A stretch of DNA of 64,000 bases from Sipunculus nudus (lineage: Eukaryota; Annelida; Sipuncula; Golfingiida; Sipunculidae), in the NCBI GenBank assembly GCA_026874595.1, contig CM049309.1:93274723-93338722 (forward strand), read 5' to 3'. Shown here piece after piece: positions 1-13,000 of this stretch. Under the pieces are notes generated by a model. The model saw only the letters and a list, made by a program, of their open reading frames with translations, ran no database searches and was not told the DNA's origin. Each line of letters opens with the position of its first letter. Position 1 is the first letter of the stretch. The translations under genes and the position numbers were made by a program.

Positions 1-51
1 TCTCTCTTCCGTCAAACGACAACAAACGACCGACGTGGTGAAAAGGGTTTA

Positions 52-114
52 CTGTGAAGTAATAAACATACAACGGTTATGGCGTGTTGCCATTACGAAG
101 TTTGGTGACGGAAT
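52..114 (+). repeat. 63-bp direct repeat, copy 1
   Basis: Begins CTGTGAAGTAATAAACATAC and ends GGTGACGGAAT. An identical block lies at 444-506. Confidence 0.85.
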
Positions 115-443
115 CTTACCTTTTTCTATTACAATGGAATTTTATATATATCTATTGTGATAGTTCCAGTCCAAAGACATTTTAAGAAAGACGATATTCA
201 AATGTAAATGGGTTACAAGTAGTATTACAGAATGTCATTAGACAAACGCACTATAATACAAAAGTACAGTGGATACTCTTGTGAAGACAAATATGAGGCT
301 TAATAGAGAGTAATAATACGAGACTGAAAATTATGAAATGAATTACGCCATTGACACACAAACATTGATATTTGTAGTAACCTTGTACGAAATTACGAAC
401 GCATATAGTAATGACTATCGTAGGCAATGAAGGCAATGCTTAC

Positions 444-568
444 CTGTGAAGTAATAAACATACAACGGTTATGGCGTGTTGCCATTACGAAGTTTGGTGA
501 CGGAATGAGCTATAGGGATCACTCTTTGTCCCTCCAGCCATCCGGCCATTTGTCTGTTTACAAGGCAC
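444..568 (+). repeat. mosaic of two ~63-bp repeated blocks
   Basis: 444-506 is identical to 52-114. It is followed directly by 507-568, identical to 1197-1258, the 5' part of the family A element that begins at 1169. Both blocks are about 63 bp and end abruptly. This may be a small rearrangement or an assembly gap-fill artefact. Confidence 0.8.
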
Positions 569-1168
569 CAGGTACCAGCGGATGATAATTCCCTTACCGG
601 TTTTCAATTCTTTTACGTCTTCACTGGGATAAACTAACTGCAGACATTTATGTAAAAATATGCTAAAAAAACAAAGACACTATACTTACCTGAATTTACC
701 TGATTTACCTGGTTCTATTAATAGATATATGTGAAATCTATGATTGATTTAGTCATTAACCTCTTGCTTGGTATCTCTGTAAAATGTGTTAAAAATTTCA
801 TGAGGATCTACCAAAAACTGATAAGGTTATCAATCATAACATTAATGTACAGTGTGTCAAAATTCAAAGTGTGAGAAACCTAAAATTAATCTGAATAGTC
901 AGGGTGGGGGGGGGGTGTGTTTTGTGACAACCAAATACAAACAGTAAAGGGTTGTCTACTGCAGCTGTGGGGGACATTATTTTAGGTTTGTCTGTCTGTC
1001 TCTCTGTCCGTCAGGTTTTTTCCTTTAACTTTTCATTAAAATTTGGGTCAGTGATTGCTCTCATGCATAAATTGGTTAAGATTGGCTTTTGAGTGTCTAT
1101 TTAAAAAATACTACTCTCCAGCTAAAAAAATGATCAAATTTTGATCCAATTACTCATTGTGTTTTAGT

Positions 1169-4100
1169 TTTTAGCTCAGCTGACTATAAGTAATCTGAGC
1201 TATAGGGATCACTCTTTGTCCCTCCAGCCATCCGGCCATTTGTCTGTTTACAAGGCACAAATCCTAATGGCTGAACCTGGAATCTTGTATGAAATTATGT
1301 TTCTGTCACCTATATTGTGCAGCTATGGGGCTTGAAGTAGAAGTATCCCCAAGAATAACTAAAAATTTGATACAAAAGCTCAAGTATCTGAACAACTAGT
1401 GCATTGATCGCCAGGATTCTTTGCATAGATATTGAACATGGGGTGTTTCATCAGTTTTTGCAGAATGGTGGCGCCACCGGTATTTTTTCGATTTTATAAC
1501 AATTTTTTTCCCTCTATTTTGAGACCTTAAAAGATGCCGTCATCTGTTAACAGGGCACAAATCTTAAATGCTGCACCTGGTATCTTCTTACTTTACATCT
1601 AGATAGGACCATGAAAAGTCTCCTTAAAAACCTAGAATTAGGTCTCTGTTATATATTCTTCAAGCTATGGGGCTCCCAAGTACCCCCCAGAATCATTAAA
1701 AATTTGATACAAAAACTCCATGATTCTTTGCATGGTTATTGATCATGGGGTGTTACATCAGTTTTTGCAGAATGGTGGTGCCACCTGTATTTTTCAATTT
1801 TTTACAGTTTTTAGCTCAGCTGACTATAAGTCATCTGAGCTGTAGTTGTGGTCCTTTGTCCTCCGTCCGGCCGGCCAGCCGTCCGGCTTTTAACAGGGCA
1901 TGTTTTAAAACTGTTGGATCTACGAATTCAAAACTCTGCATACCATTAGATGTCCCCAAAATCTCCTACCATACCGAAAATTGGGTCATTAGGACCTTGT
2001 TCCTTCGAGATATTAAGGAAAAACCTCCGTTTTCCATAAAAAAACCATTGTTACACTTCAAGGCTGCCTAATATCAAAACCACTGATCTGTTTTTGATCA
2101 TATTTAGTATTCATATTTTTCCATACATTTTCTGTGCACATACCAAAAATAAGGTCAGTATTGGGTATTATTTGGAAGTTATGGGACCAAATATAATGCA
2201 GTTTTTTTTAAACCAGGAAATATATTTGCTCACTTAACATGAGAATTGCTGAAGCTGGAGACTTTTTTTCAGGAATATAACTTTATTTAATCAAGATTCA
2301 ATTGTTTACCCAAAATTAGATCTGAATTTTGCAAATTTTTCAAGTTATTAGCATTAATAAAAAATCAATACCTTACATTTTGTCCAACTTTGGCAATGGC
2401 ACGTTTTTCCCTGTAAGCACTGTTGATTTAATTTTCACAGCATATATACATAAGGATTTAATCTTTTAAAATATAAAATTTTCAAAGGAATTGTTTGAAA
2501 AGAGTAGCTTTTATTCAAGTTTTCATACACCATGTCAAGTGTTGTTTACATCTGGCCCACCTAGTAATACAGCCTTCACTTGCATTATGTAATCCACCCC
2601 AGGCAGCTTGCCTTGGCTCAGCTTGGCCACTACTAGCAGGCTTCCCCTCTGCCCTGCACTCCCCCCCCCCAGCTGGTGCATAAACCAGATGAATGTTATA
2701 ATTTTCTGTATTTTATTTTATTCTTGGCTATGCTACATTTTAGATTTTGAATTGTACCACCAGGGTTACAATGATTGAAGTGCACATTTAATTGTGTCCA
2801 CTAAGTGATGTAATGCTATGAAAGTGTTTGGATGTTCATCAGATAAGTAATGCTTTACTTCAGAAGAGTAAAACTTCACCAGGTGTGAAATTGACTATTA
2901 ATTCCAGTAATTAATTATAGCTGAGTATTGTAATTAGCATAATGATATTGTTTGTCCCTCATTCAACCAACAGTGTGTATACTTTATTTGAAAAGATGTT
3001 TTATTTTATCAAATTTACTGAATCTTTTATTTTATTTCGTGAATAAAATTAAGCATGTACTGAAAACTCCAATGTGCAAAACTTTTTAATATCGATTCAA
3101 GGAATAATCTTGTAGATGCCATGTTGTGGCATTATTTTCTTTTAAATTCAGTTTAATCATTTTATTTTAAAATAATAAAATATATGTGAATGCATAATAT
3201 GACCCAATATGAGCAACAATCTGGATATATAATGATTGCAAGTTAGAATTCTGTATTTTAAGTTATATTTTCAGTTTTTTTTATTACAAATTTATAACAC
3301 TTGTAAATAATAAAAATGAATCAGATAAAAACTATTAATGGAAAAAGTGGATATGCTAAAAAAATAGGCTTATATATAAACTTAAATGCATTATTCCTTT
3401 GAAAGTGAAAAAAAAAAGGGTATCTGTCCATTCTGTCCACTTGCCTGTCCATCTGTAAATTTTTCATATGCATCACAGTATCTCAAAACTTTTACTGTTT
3501 TTCTTCATGACAGTCTTGTCAGAGTATTAGTTTGCAATCATATATTTAAGACTTTACTATAACCAAGTAGGAGGGCCCCTTTCCTCTTAGCTTCTCATAT
3601 GCTTATATAAAATGAAAAACATTACAATAGAATATTTTTCATATTTTGCATTGGCAAAAATTTCAAACTTAAGCTGGGCGCTGTGACCCATGGGTCCTTT
3701 GTTTATATTCTGGATTCTCAACATCATTGTTTGGCTAGAACTGAATAAATACCAGACATGGTGCAAATACTTTGCAAATGTATTTGAATACGAATATGAA
3801 TATGTACTCCATTATAAAATTTCTTGCATAAGAATGGGAATTCAGGTAAAAATGAAAGTATTTGAATACCATGCAAATACTTTTAAAATGTATTCAAAAA
3901 TGCATTCATGAATATATTCTATAATATTATTTTAATCAATTCAGTTATATTTTATTTTAAAAAAATCATATGATTCTCTTATTATTTTTAATAAAAATTA
4001 TGTTTGGCACTATATTTGTTATTAAATTTTAATAAATAGTTAAACTCTTATCTTATATGTGCTGCTTATCAGTTATATGGCCAAGTCAAAAACTGTATGA

Positions 4101-5880
4101 CAATAGCACTCCATTTGTTAATAAAATTAACCGTATTAATCTCTTCCCTGTCTCCAAAGAAACTATCAAAATCATACATAAGCTAAACACTCATAATACA
4201 GCTTATATTTATTTCCACACAAAACCAGCATGTGCCTTATTTCAAAATCATATTTTTTTTATCATATATAACAGCTGAGCGCCATGACCCATGGGTCCCT
4301 TGTTTTTCTCTATTTTCGAGACCTTAAAAGATGCCGTCATCTGTTAACAGGGCACAAATGTTAATGACTGGACTTAGAATCTTCTGTCTCGACATACAGG
4401 GAGGCCAATGAAAAGTCATTATTCTTTGCATGGATATTGATCATGGGGTGTTACATCAGTTTTTGCAGAATGGTGGTGCCACCTGTATTTTTCAATTTTT
4501 TACAATTTTTTCCTCAATTTTTGAGACCTTAAAAGATGCCGTCATCTGTTAACAGGGCACAAATGTTAATGACTGAACTTAGAATCTTCTGTCTCGACAT
4601 GCAGGGAGGCCAATGAAAAGTCATGATTCTTTGCATGGATAATGATCATGGAGTGTTTCATCAGTTTCTGCAGACTGGTGGCCCCACCTGTATTTTTTCG
4701 ATTTTTTACTATTTATCTATTTATCTTCTTTCTTGACCTGCTTGGAGGCCCATGAAAAGTCTCCTTGGAAACCTGAAATTAGGTCTCTGTCACCCATATT
4801 GTCTGAGCTATGGGGCCCAGAAGTACCCCCCAGAATAACTAAAAATTTGACACAAAAGCTCTGGTATCTGAACAACTAGTGCATTGATCGGCATTATTCT
4901 TTGCATGCATATGCATTATGGAGTGTTTCATCAGATCCTGCAGACTGGTGGTGCCACCTGGACCCCTTTGAATTTGTACTCATTTTTATCTTTATTTTTG
5001 ATACCTTCAAAGATGTGGTCGTCTGTTAACAGGGCACAAATCATAATTATTTGACCTGGAATCTTCTTTCTTGACATCCTGGGAGGTCCATAAAAAACTG
5101 GATGGAAACCTGAAATTAGGTCTCTGTTACCCATATCCTCCGAGCAATGGGGCTTAGAAGTACCTCCCGGAATAACTAAAAATTTTATACAACAGCTCCA
5201 GTATCTGAACAACTATTGCGTTGATCACCTTGATTATTTGCATGCATATTCACCATGGAGTGTTTCAGCAGTTCTTGCAGACTGGTGGCACCACCTAAAT
5301 TTTAAAAAAATTTTAAGACTTTTTTTCTCTATTTATGAGACCTTTAAAGATGAGGTCTCCCTTAACAGGGCTAAAATTGTAACCATTGGTCCTAGAATCT
5401 TAAAACTTGACATCCAGAAAAATCTGTTAAAAGTCTCTATGGAAACGTGAATTAAAGTCTCTGTTACCTATATTTTCTGAGCTATGGGGCTTATGAGCAC
5501 CCCTCAAAATAATTGAAAATTTGATACCAAAGTAGGGCACAAATCATAACCATGGGGCCTAGAATCTTCTAACTTGACATCCTGAGAGTTCCTCTAAAGT
5601 TTTCCCCAGAAACCTGAAAACGGGTCACAGTGACCTATATTCTCAGATTTTTGGGGTATGTTTGAGCACCCCAGAAACAATGCAAAATACACACAAAATG
5701 CCAGATCCTCATGAAAGGCTGGTTGGATTGTCATCAGATTTGTTGTGTTTATGGGTCTTGATGAAATTAAGCTAATATGCATGAACTATGATACCACCTA
5801 AGTTTTCTTATTTTGTTGCCTGTGCAAAACATATTGTCAACATGTCAGTTGGCTGAGCCTCATGACCCATGGGTGACTTG
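1169..5880 (+). mobile_element. family A1 HINE-like element with tandem core, interrupted by A2 copy
   Basis: The 5' end is TTTTTAGCTCAGCTGAC, which forms a hairpin with the nearby AGTCATCTGAGCT-like arm (AGTAATCTGAGCT here). The core is repeated units of roughly 200-330 bp (fever-chart landmarks: TTAACAGGGCACAAAT, AGGTCTCTGTTACC, GAGCTATGGGGC, GTTTCATCAGTT), each carrying GGTGGYGCCACC. The 3' end is GGCTGAGCCTCATGACCCATGGGTGACTTG (positions 5851-5880). The A2 copy at 1809-4302 splits a core unit; the flanks rejoin as a normal unit. Confidence 0.75.
1809..4302 (+). mobile_element. family A2 element nested in A1, with two successive 3' termini
   Basis: The 5' end is TTTTTAGCTCAGCTGAC at about 1808 and the 3' end is CAGCTGAGCG..GACCCATGGGTC..CTTG, ending at 4302. 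A first 3'-like terminus ends near 3701, so the copy has two tandem ends. The interior has the A2 landmarks AGATGTCCCCAAAATCTCC and CCTTCGAGATATTAAGGAA, and a C-run module near 2660. The insertion site is T-rich, 23 bp after a GGTGGTGCCACC. Confidence 0.75.
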
Positions 5881-6222
5881 ATCCTTATTGCTTCATTAAT
5901 TGGTTTCAGGCCACAAGTTTCATTAGTCACACAGTGCAAATGCGATTTATACCTAATTGGCTTGTTTTAACATGCTTATTAATTTTTTTAATGCTCATTT
6001 GAATTTTTTTAAAGCATTTTATTTCAGGTAATATATTAATTTTTAATATTATACTTTGGCTCATGTCCACTATTCTATAATTTACAGGGTTTCATTTTAG
6101 TGGGGCAGTTTCCTCTTAGCTTTTCAAATGCTATATGAAAAACCAAATGAAATAAGTATATTTTACATTTGCTAAAATTTTCCAAAATTCAGCTGAGCAA
6201 AGTGACCCATGGGGGTCCCTTG
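5881..6222 (+). mobile_element. truncated family A 3' end
   Basis: Ends CAGCTGAGCAAAGTGACCCATG.. (6189 onward) with CTTG at 6219-6222 followed by TT. The upstream limit is unclear; no 5' terminus is present. Confidence 0.5.
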
Positions 6223-7038
6223 TTGAATAAATAAGAATAAATCTGCTGATCCTGAAGGAGATGTTGATATTCTGACACCTGACATTTTAAAATATTACCA
6301 TAAGGTATGGGGACTAAACAGAGAGGGGTAAAACACTGGGCTCTCTCTGCTGCTGCCCGCGTTCAGTCCTCAAGAGTTGTCATGAGAGTGGCCATCCAAG
6401 GTCAGTGGTTCTCTCCCTGGTCCTCCAGTTTCACCCACCTCTAGATCTGAACCATGGACAGTGTTAAAAAGTTTATAATAAAGTTTATTTATTAACAATC
6501 TACTGCAACTTCACCAGTGTATACCAAATCAGATCTGTCTCATGAATTATGTTCTTCTAGCTCACAAATAATTGGTTGGCAGTGAAGATGAAGCATATCA
6601 TTAAACCCCTACAGATAGTCAGTAGGTATAATTGAAAGTAATACATCATTTGCTTATCAGCACCATCTGGCATTGTTTATATCTTTTGAGAATTAGTCCT
6701 AATGTATTCTAACCTAGAATGATAAAGGTTCATCACATCATGATATTATTTAACTCTTCACATATGTAAATTTTGTCAAATTAAAAACTAGACTATGTGA
6801 CTGTATAAGACTATATCTTTTAATTCATGTGATAATTAAAAAACAAAATGGTGACTCAAACATGAACTGCATTGGGAATAAAAATAACTTTATAATTCTT
6901 TAAGGTTTATGTCAAAGAATATTTATGCACCACACTTGCTTAGTTTCATTTGTTACTTTCTGATCATACAACAATGACATATTTCTGTTTTCCTCCTGCT
7001 GTTTGGTCCTGTTTGATTCAGTTTTTTTCCATTTTCAG
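6223..7038. other. MTAP intron DNA upstream of first visible exon
   Basis: Single-copy-looking sequence. A short open stretch near 6238-6304 lacks an acceptor and does not resemble MTAP. The acceptor of the first visible exon is at 7037-7038, after a T-rich tract. Confidence 0.5.
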
Positions 7039-7097
7039 CCATCTGATGTCCTGATTGAGGGGCAGATCAGCGGTGTGGATTGTGTTCTCCTGGCCAG
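7039..7097 (+). CDS. MTAP: MTAP exon, first visible (human residues ~41-60)
   Basis: The exon follows a T-rich tract and acceptor CAG (7036-7038) and ends AG/GTGACC. It encodes [16 protein letters not shown] plus two bases of Arg (phase 2 end). The VDCVLLAR segment is highly conserved in MTAP, and the split Arg is the phosphate-binding residue. The donor GTGACC is a weak match beyond GT, but the protein frame continues exactly into the next exon. Confidence 0.93.
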
Positions 7098-10000
7098 GTG
7101 ACCTTGTACTTCACATACTGTACAGTAAAGTGGAAGCTCTCCAAAACAGATTTCTGATCAGTCAATATTGAAAGTAACATCTTTTGTATCATCACTTACC
7201 CTCATCTGCTCCTATTTAATTCTGTATTTATAACCAGAAAGTTTTGAGTTTTAAAGTGACCTTTGATATGTGTTCTCTCTATGAACATGCAATAACCAGT
7301 GTTGGATGGTACTTTAAATTGAAGGAATACTTAATTTTAGCTCAGCTTGAGTTTTTAGCTCAGCTGACTTTGTCATCTGAGCTATTGTCATAGTCCTTTG
7401 TCCTCTGTCTTTCAGGTCTTCTGTCCATAACAGGGCATGTTTTGAAACAGATCTACAAATCCAAAATTTTGAAAACAGTTAGATGTCCCCAAAATTGCCT
7501 TCAATACCATAAATTGGGTCACTAGGACTTCATTCCTTCGAGATATTATGGAAAAACCTCAATTTTCCATTAAAAACCCACTGTTACACTTTGGTGGCCT
7601 TATATAAAAACCACTGATCTGTTTTTTTATCATAATTCATATACATATTCCTCTATATATTTCCTATTTACATACAAGAAATTATGTCAGTATTGTGTAA
7701 CTTAATAAGTTATCGGCTGGAACATTATGCACTTTGTAAAAAATTAGGAATATATTTACTCACTTAACATGAGATTTGCTGAAGCTAGAGACTTTTTTTT
7801 CGGGATATAACTTTACTTAATCAAGATTCAATTGTATTTTATCGTATTTGATAAAATTAGATCTGAATTTTGAAAATATTTTTAAGTTATTAGTATTAAT
7901 ATAAAATCAATACCTTAAATTTTGCCCAAATTTGACCATGGCATTTTTTTTTTTCCTGTAAATTAAAAGGCTCTGGATTAAATTTTCACAGAATGTTTGC
8001 ATAATCATTTCATCTGTTAAAATCTGAAATTTGAAAGCAGTTGATCAAAAACTGTGGATTTCATTCATGTTTTCAAGCACCATGTCAAAACCAAAATAAA
8101 TATGAATATTTTGAATTTGCTGAAATTTTCCAAAATTCAGCTGAGCGACGTGACCCATGGTCCCAAGTGTTTTATTATTTTTGCTGATACCTGTTGAAAT
8201 AAGTCATCAATCTACTACTTATTAATATTAAATATTACATTTATTTCCATTTTAACCTGTGGTGTCTAACACTGTCAGGCATGGGAGGAATCATACCATT
8301 GCTCCATCACGGGTGCCGTACAGAGCCAATGTGTGGGCGTTAAAGCAGGAAGGATGCACACACATCCTGGTCTCCACAGCCTGTGGTTCCCTTCAGGAGG
8401 AGATTAAACCAGGGGACATTGTCATTCTCGATCAGTTCATTGACAGGTAAGCACCCACTGAATCAATTCGTTTTTAGCCGGCCAGGGGAATACATGCATA
8501 GTAGGGAAATTGTACTTTATCATTTGTGCTTAGCTGTTAAGGTAACAGGAGCCCAGATGTCCTAGAATTCCTGCCGGTCACAAATACCCTTTCATTTCTG
8601 GGATATGCTAGATTTAAAAGGAAACTCCTAGAGAGTCACATTGCTGGCCAAGTCACAGAGAATGTAACTGTGGATTGCTGGTATGGTGTATTCTGTTATA
8701 GTGGTTGTTTGATAAACCATTCTTTAAATAAACTATCCAGGAATTCCCCATAGGGGTGTTTATGATTTAATTTTGAAACTGGCGCTTCTTGAAAAATATT
8801 TTGTTGTAATAATGTAATATTAATGAGGTGCTGCAAAGGTGATTTTACATCAAGTTGGTATTTTATTTTTGTTTTTTCCATGGCAATGCGTAAAACAGAT
8901 AAATCATGAATTGTGTTTCATGATAATAATCAACAGTTTTTAGCTAAGCTGACTGAAAGTCATCTGAGCTAAAGCGACCACTCTTTGTCCAGCATCCTGC
9001 CATCCGTTAACCAGGCCCAAATCTTAACTGCTGGGTCTAGAGTCTGCTAACTTTACATGCAAGGAGGTCAATTAAAAAAATCTCTGTGGAAACCTGAAAT
9101 TAGGTCTCTGTTATATCATCTGAGCTATGGGGCTCAGACTACCCCCCTCCCACCACCAAATCCCCCCCCCCCCCCGAATAATTATAATTTTGATACAAAT
9201 GCTCCAGTATCTAAACAGCTAATGCATTGATCACCTTGATTCTTTTCATGCATATTTATGATTGAGTATTTCATCAGTTCCTGCAGACTGGCAGCACAAC
9301 CTGGATTTTTTCTGGAGACTTTCAAAGATGAGGTCATCCTTTACCAGGGCACAAATCGTAACCATTTGACCTAGAATCTTCTAACTTGTCATGCAGGGAA
9401 GTCAATGAAAAAATTTCCTTGGAAACCTGAAATAAGGTCTCTGTTACCCATATTCTCTGAGCTATGGGGCTCAGAAATACCTACAAGAATAATAAAAAAT
9501 TGTTACAAAAGCTTCTGTGTCTGAACAACTTAAGCATTGATCACCATAATTCTTTGCATGCATATTCACCATGGACTGTTTCATCAGTTCTGCAGACTGA
9601 TGGTACCACCTGGATTTTTATGCCCCCGCCACAAAGTGGCCAGGGCATATAGTTTTACCCATGTCCGTCCTTCCGTCATTCCGTCATTCCGAAATCAAAC
9701 AGTTGTACAGACTTTTTTTCGCAATGCCTGCAGATATTGGCCTGATTTTTGGTCTGTGGGCAGATAATGACCAGTTACAGATCGAGTTCACGTTTCGTCC
9801 CGGTTGACCTACTTTTGATTGTTTTACGGCTCCTAAACTTAGAAAATTTCATGAAAAATAGAAATTTTCATGACAAATACACATATACGGACTTTTTTTC
9901 ACAATGCCTGCAGATATTGGCCTGATTTTTGGGGTTTGGGCAGATAATGACCAGTTTCAGATCGAGTTCACGTTTCGTCCCGGTTGACCTACTTTTGACC

Positions 10001-13000
10001 GTTTTACGGCTCCTAAACTTAGAAAATTTCATGAAAAATAGAAATTTTCATGACAAATACACATGTACGGACTTTTTTTCGTAATGCCTGCAGATATTGG
10101 CCTGATTTTTTGTGTTTGGGCAGATAATAACCATTTACAGATTGAGTTAGCGTTTCGTCCCGGTTGACCTACTTTTGAACGTTTTACGGCTCCTAAACTT
10201 AGAAAATTTCATGAAAAATAGAAATTTTCATGACAAATCCACATGTACAGACTTTTTTTCGCAATGCCTGCAGATATTGGCCTGATTTCTGGTGCGGGGC
10301 AGATAATGACCAGTTACAGATTGAGTTCACGTTTCCTCCCGGTTGCTCTACTTTTGACCGTTTTACAGCTCTTAAACTTAGAAAATTTCATGAAAAATAG
10401 AAATTTTCATGACAAATACACATGTACGGACTTTTTTTCGCAATGCCTGCAAATATTGGCCTGATTTTTTTGGTGTGTGGGCAGATAATGACCAGTTACA
10501 GATCAAGTTCGCGTTTCGTCCCGGTTGACCTACTTTTGACAGTTTTACGGCTCCTAAACATAGAAAATTTCATTTCCGTATGTTAACTTTTACCTTGTGA
10601 GCGGGATATCTCTAAAAGGATTCACCGTTGGAATTTTATTTCATCAGTGAAGATGTATATCGATAAAATCTCGGTCAAGTTCAAAGATGGGTGACCTTGA
10701 CCCAATTTTCTACATTTTAGAGCTGATTATAGAAAAACACTCAGATGTTTATATCTCAGGAACCATTGTGTGGATTTTCACAAAACTTACTATGATCATT
10801 GGGACTGATCGTCTGTATGTGCTGCACAATTTTGGTGGTGCCACCTGCAATTTCTATTTAATGAAATTTTATCGGATTTTTTCAATTTTTGCGTTTGTGC
10901 AGGATATCTCCAAAGGTATTCAACACAGGAACTTCATTTCTTCAATGCTATTGCATTATATTTACAAAATCTTGGTCAAGTTCAAAGATGGGTGATCTTG
11001 ACCTACTTTTCAAGGTCACAGAGCTTAGTATAGAAAAAAACTTAGGAGCTTATTTCTCAGGAAGCATTTGGTGGATTGTTATGAAACATGGTATATACCT
11101 CTCCAATTTAAATTTATAAATGATTATCAACTTTTGCTAATATTCTAGTTTCGCAATGCAATGCTTACAGATACTGGCCTAATGTTTGGTCTGTGGGCGC
11201 ATAATGACCACTTACAGATCGAGTTCGCGTTTCGTCCCAGTTAACCTATTTTTCACCATATGACAGATCCTGAACATAGAAAATTTCATGAAACACATGC
11301 ACATATATGGACTTTTTTTTCACAATGCCTGCAGATACTGGCCTGATTTTTGGTGTGTTGCTTGATAATGTCCTGATCGAGTTTGCATTTTGCCCTTGTT
11401 GACCTACTTTTGACCATACAACACTTCCTGAACTTAAAAAATTTTACAAAATTTAACAAATGTTTCTAATTTGCCCCAGGCGGGGGCATTCGTGTTGTTC
11501 CGACACATCTAGTTTTTTCAAAATTTTTTTTCTATATTTGAAACCTTTAAAGATGCACCATTTGTTAACAGGGTACAAATCGTAACCATTATACATTATA
11601 CATCTTATTATTAAACATTCAGGGAGATCAATGAAATATCTTGGAATCCTGAATTTAGGTCTCTGTTACCCATATCCAGACATTGCCAAATTGGGCAAAA
11701 CTATCGTTTTGTTCGCCCAGAAATTACCACAACTGGATTTAGGGCAAAATAATAATCATTCGCCTAAATTTCCTGGACTAAAGCTGTGGAAATTGATGAG
11801 ATTTATAAACGTTTCTCACAGAAAAATATTCTGAATATATTCTTTCAACTATGTGTTCAATTTATTCCAAGTGTAGCCTTTGCATGTAGAACAAGGGGGC
11901 TATCCACATGTATTAAGTAACCAATTCACAGCTTTGCTGGCACATGTCTGGCCGCTGGTCCATGAATTGCTTCAACCCCCCCGGTATTATATGGTGTAGG
12001 TTAGAATGGCCCATTTCCAGGTCCTGTCAGGGTCGGCCCATTTTGTGGCATCAAGAGAGAGTGGACATTAAATATTGCGGGGAGCAGAAAATTTCAGGAA
12101 AAAATATTTCAGGGTGCACACAATATTTATAGCAGGTTGGTGATAGGAGACATTTAATAAATAAAAAAATAGCAGGGTTGGCCTTTTTTTTTTGTTTATG
12201 CTAGAGGGGATTGAAAGTTGTGTATGTGTTTCTGGGAAATGGCTTGAGAGGTGGCAACATCTAATGGCCAGTTTTAGAAGCTGTGGCTTTCTGTCATATA
12301 CTGCGAAAATGAGATGCTCAACCCCCAGTTTTCTTCGAACAAAATAAAAATGCAGGAGGTGAGCATGATTTTGATGTATCACATGATGCCAAACACTCTA
12401 CAGAAAAATCTTTTCCATGTGCACCTGATATGATAATATATAGGGCCTGGAAATAGGTCCCACCAACCTGTAGAGACCGCCGTGCAGGGTATGCGTTTGT
12501 GTGTTTGAATAGCCAAAAGAAACTGGGTTTTTTTAGAATGCTGCATTGTTCACTGAAAAACTTTGTGACAATGACCAATTCCCTTGCTTTAAAATTACCT
12601 GCGAAAATCGGCAGTTGCGTGAGTTTGTGTGCATCCCTTACAATCTGTTCAGATATATTATGGCCTCACAGTTCACTCACGGGGCAAGATCATTTACAAA
12701 TGCTCTCCAAAGAAGTGACATCAAACCAGTGATCTTTCAACGTAGTGGGTGCATTAATCACAAAGGTCTAGGAGTTATTATAACTTTTATTTGAAACCTT
12801 TCAGACACAATTCTGGATTAGAATTGTTTTATAATCTTGAAAATTAGCAAATATCAAATTTGGAGTCTCAGTTTTTGAGAATTAGGACACTGACAAACCT
12901 CTTTGACCACACCCATCCCACTGGCCGACATCATTATTATCCATTTTTATTTTATAACATATAATTTCAAATAACAAATTAGAGAGAAAATTTTGTTTAG

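Larger units (their letters stand above)
1..1168. other. leading intergenic or intron DNA, no gene seen
   Basis: AT-rich sequence with two copies of a 63-bp block (52-114 and 444-506), a G-run near 904-914, and at about 968-1012 a GTGGGGGACA-like stretch followed by GTCT/GTCC simple sequence that resembles one end of a HINE. No coding exon was recognised; MTAP exons 1-2 were looked for and not found. Confidence 0.4.

Noticed and set aside
6238-6304. Open stretch ADPEGDVDILTPDILKYYHK followed by GTATGG, considered as MTAP exon 2
   Set aside because: It lacks the GGxGL phosphate loop and any similarity to MTAP residues 11-40, and no acceptor precedes it; it directly follows a repeat terminus.
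12499-12794. Possible transposase remnant inside the TIR element
   Set aside because: Scattered Cys/His in two overlapping frames hint at a zinc-finger-like piece, but no family pattern could be established by eye.
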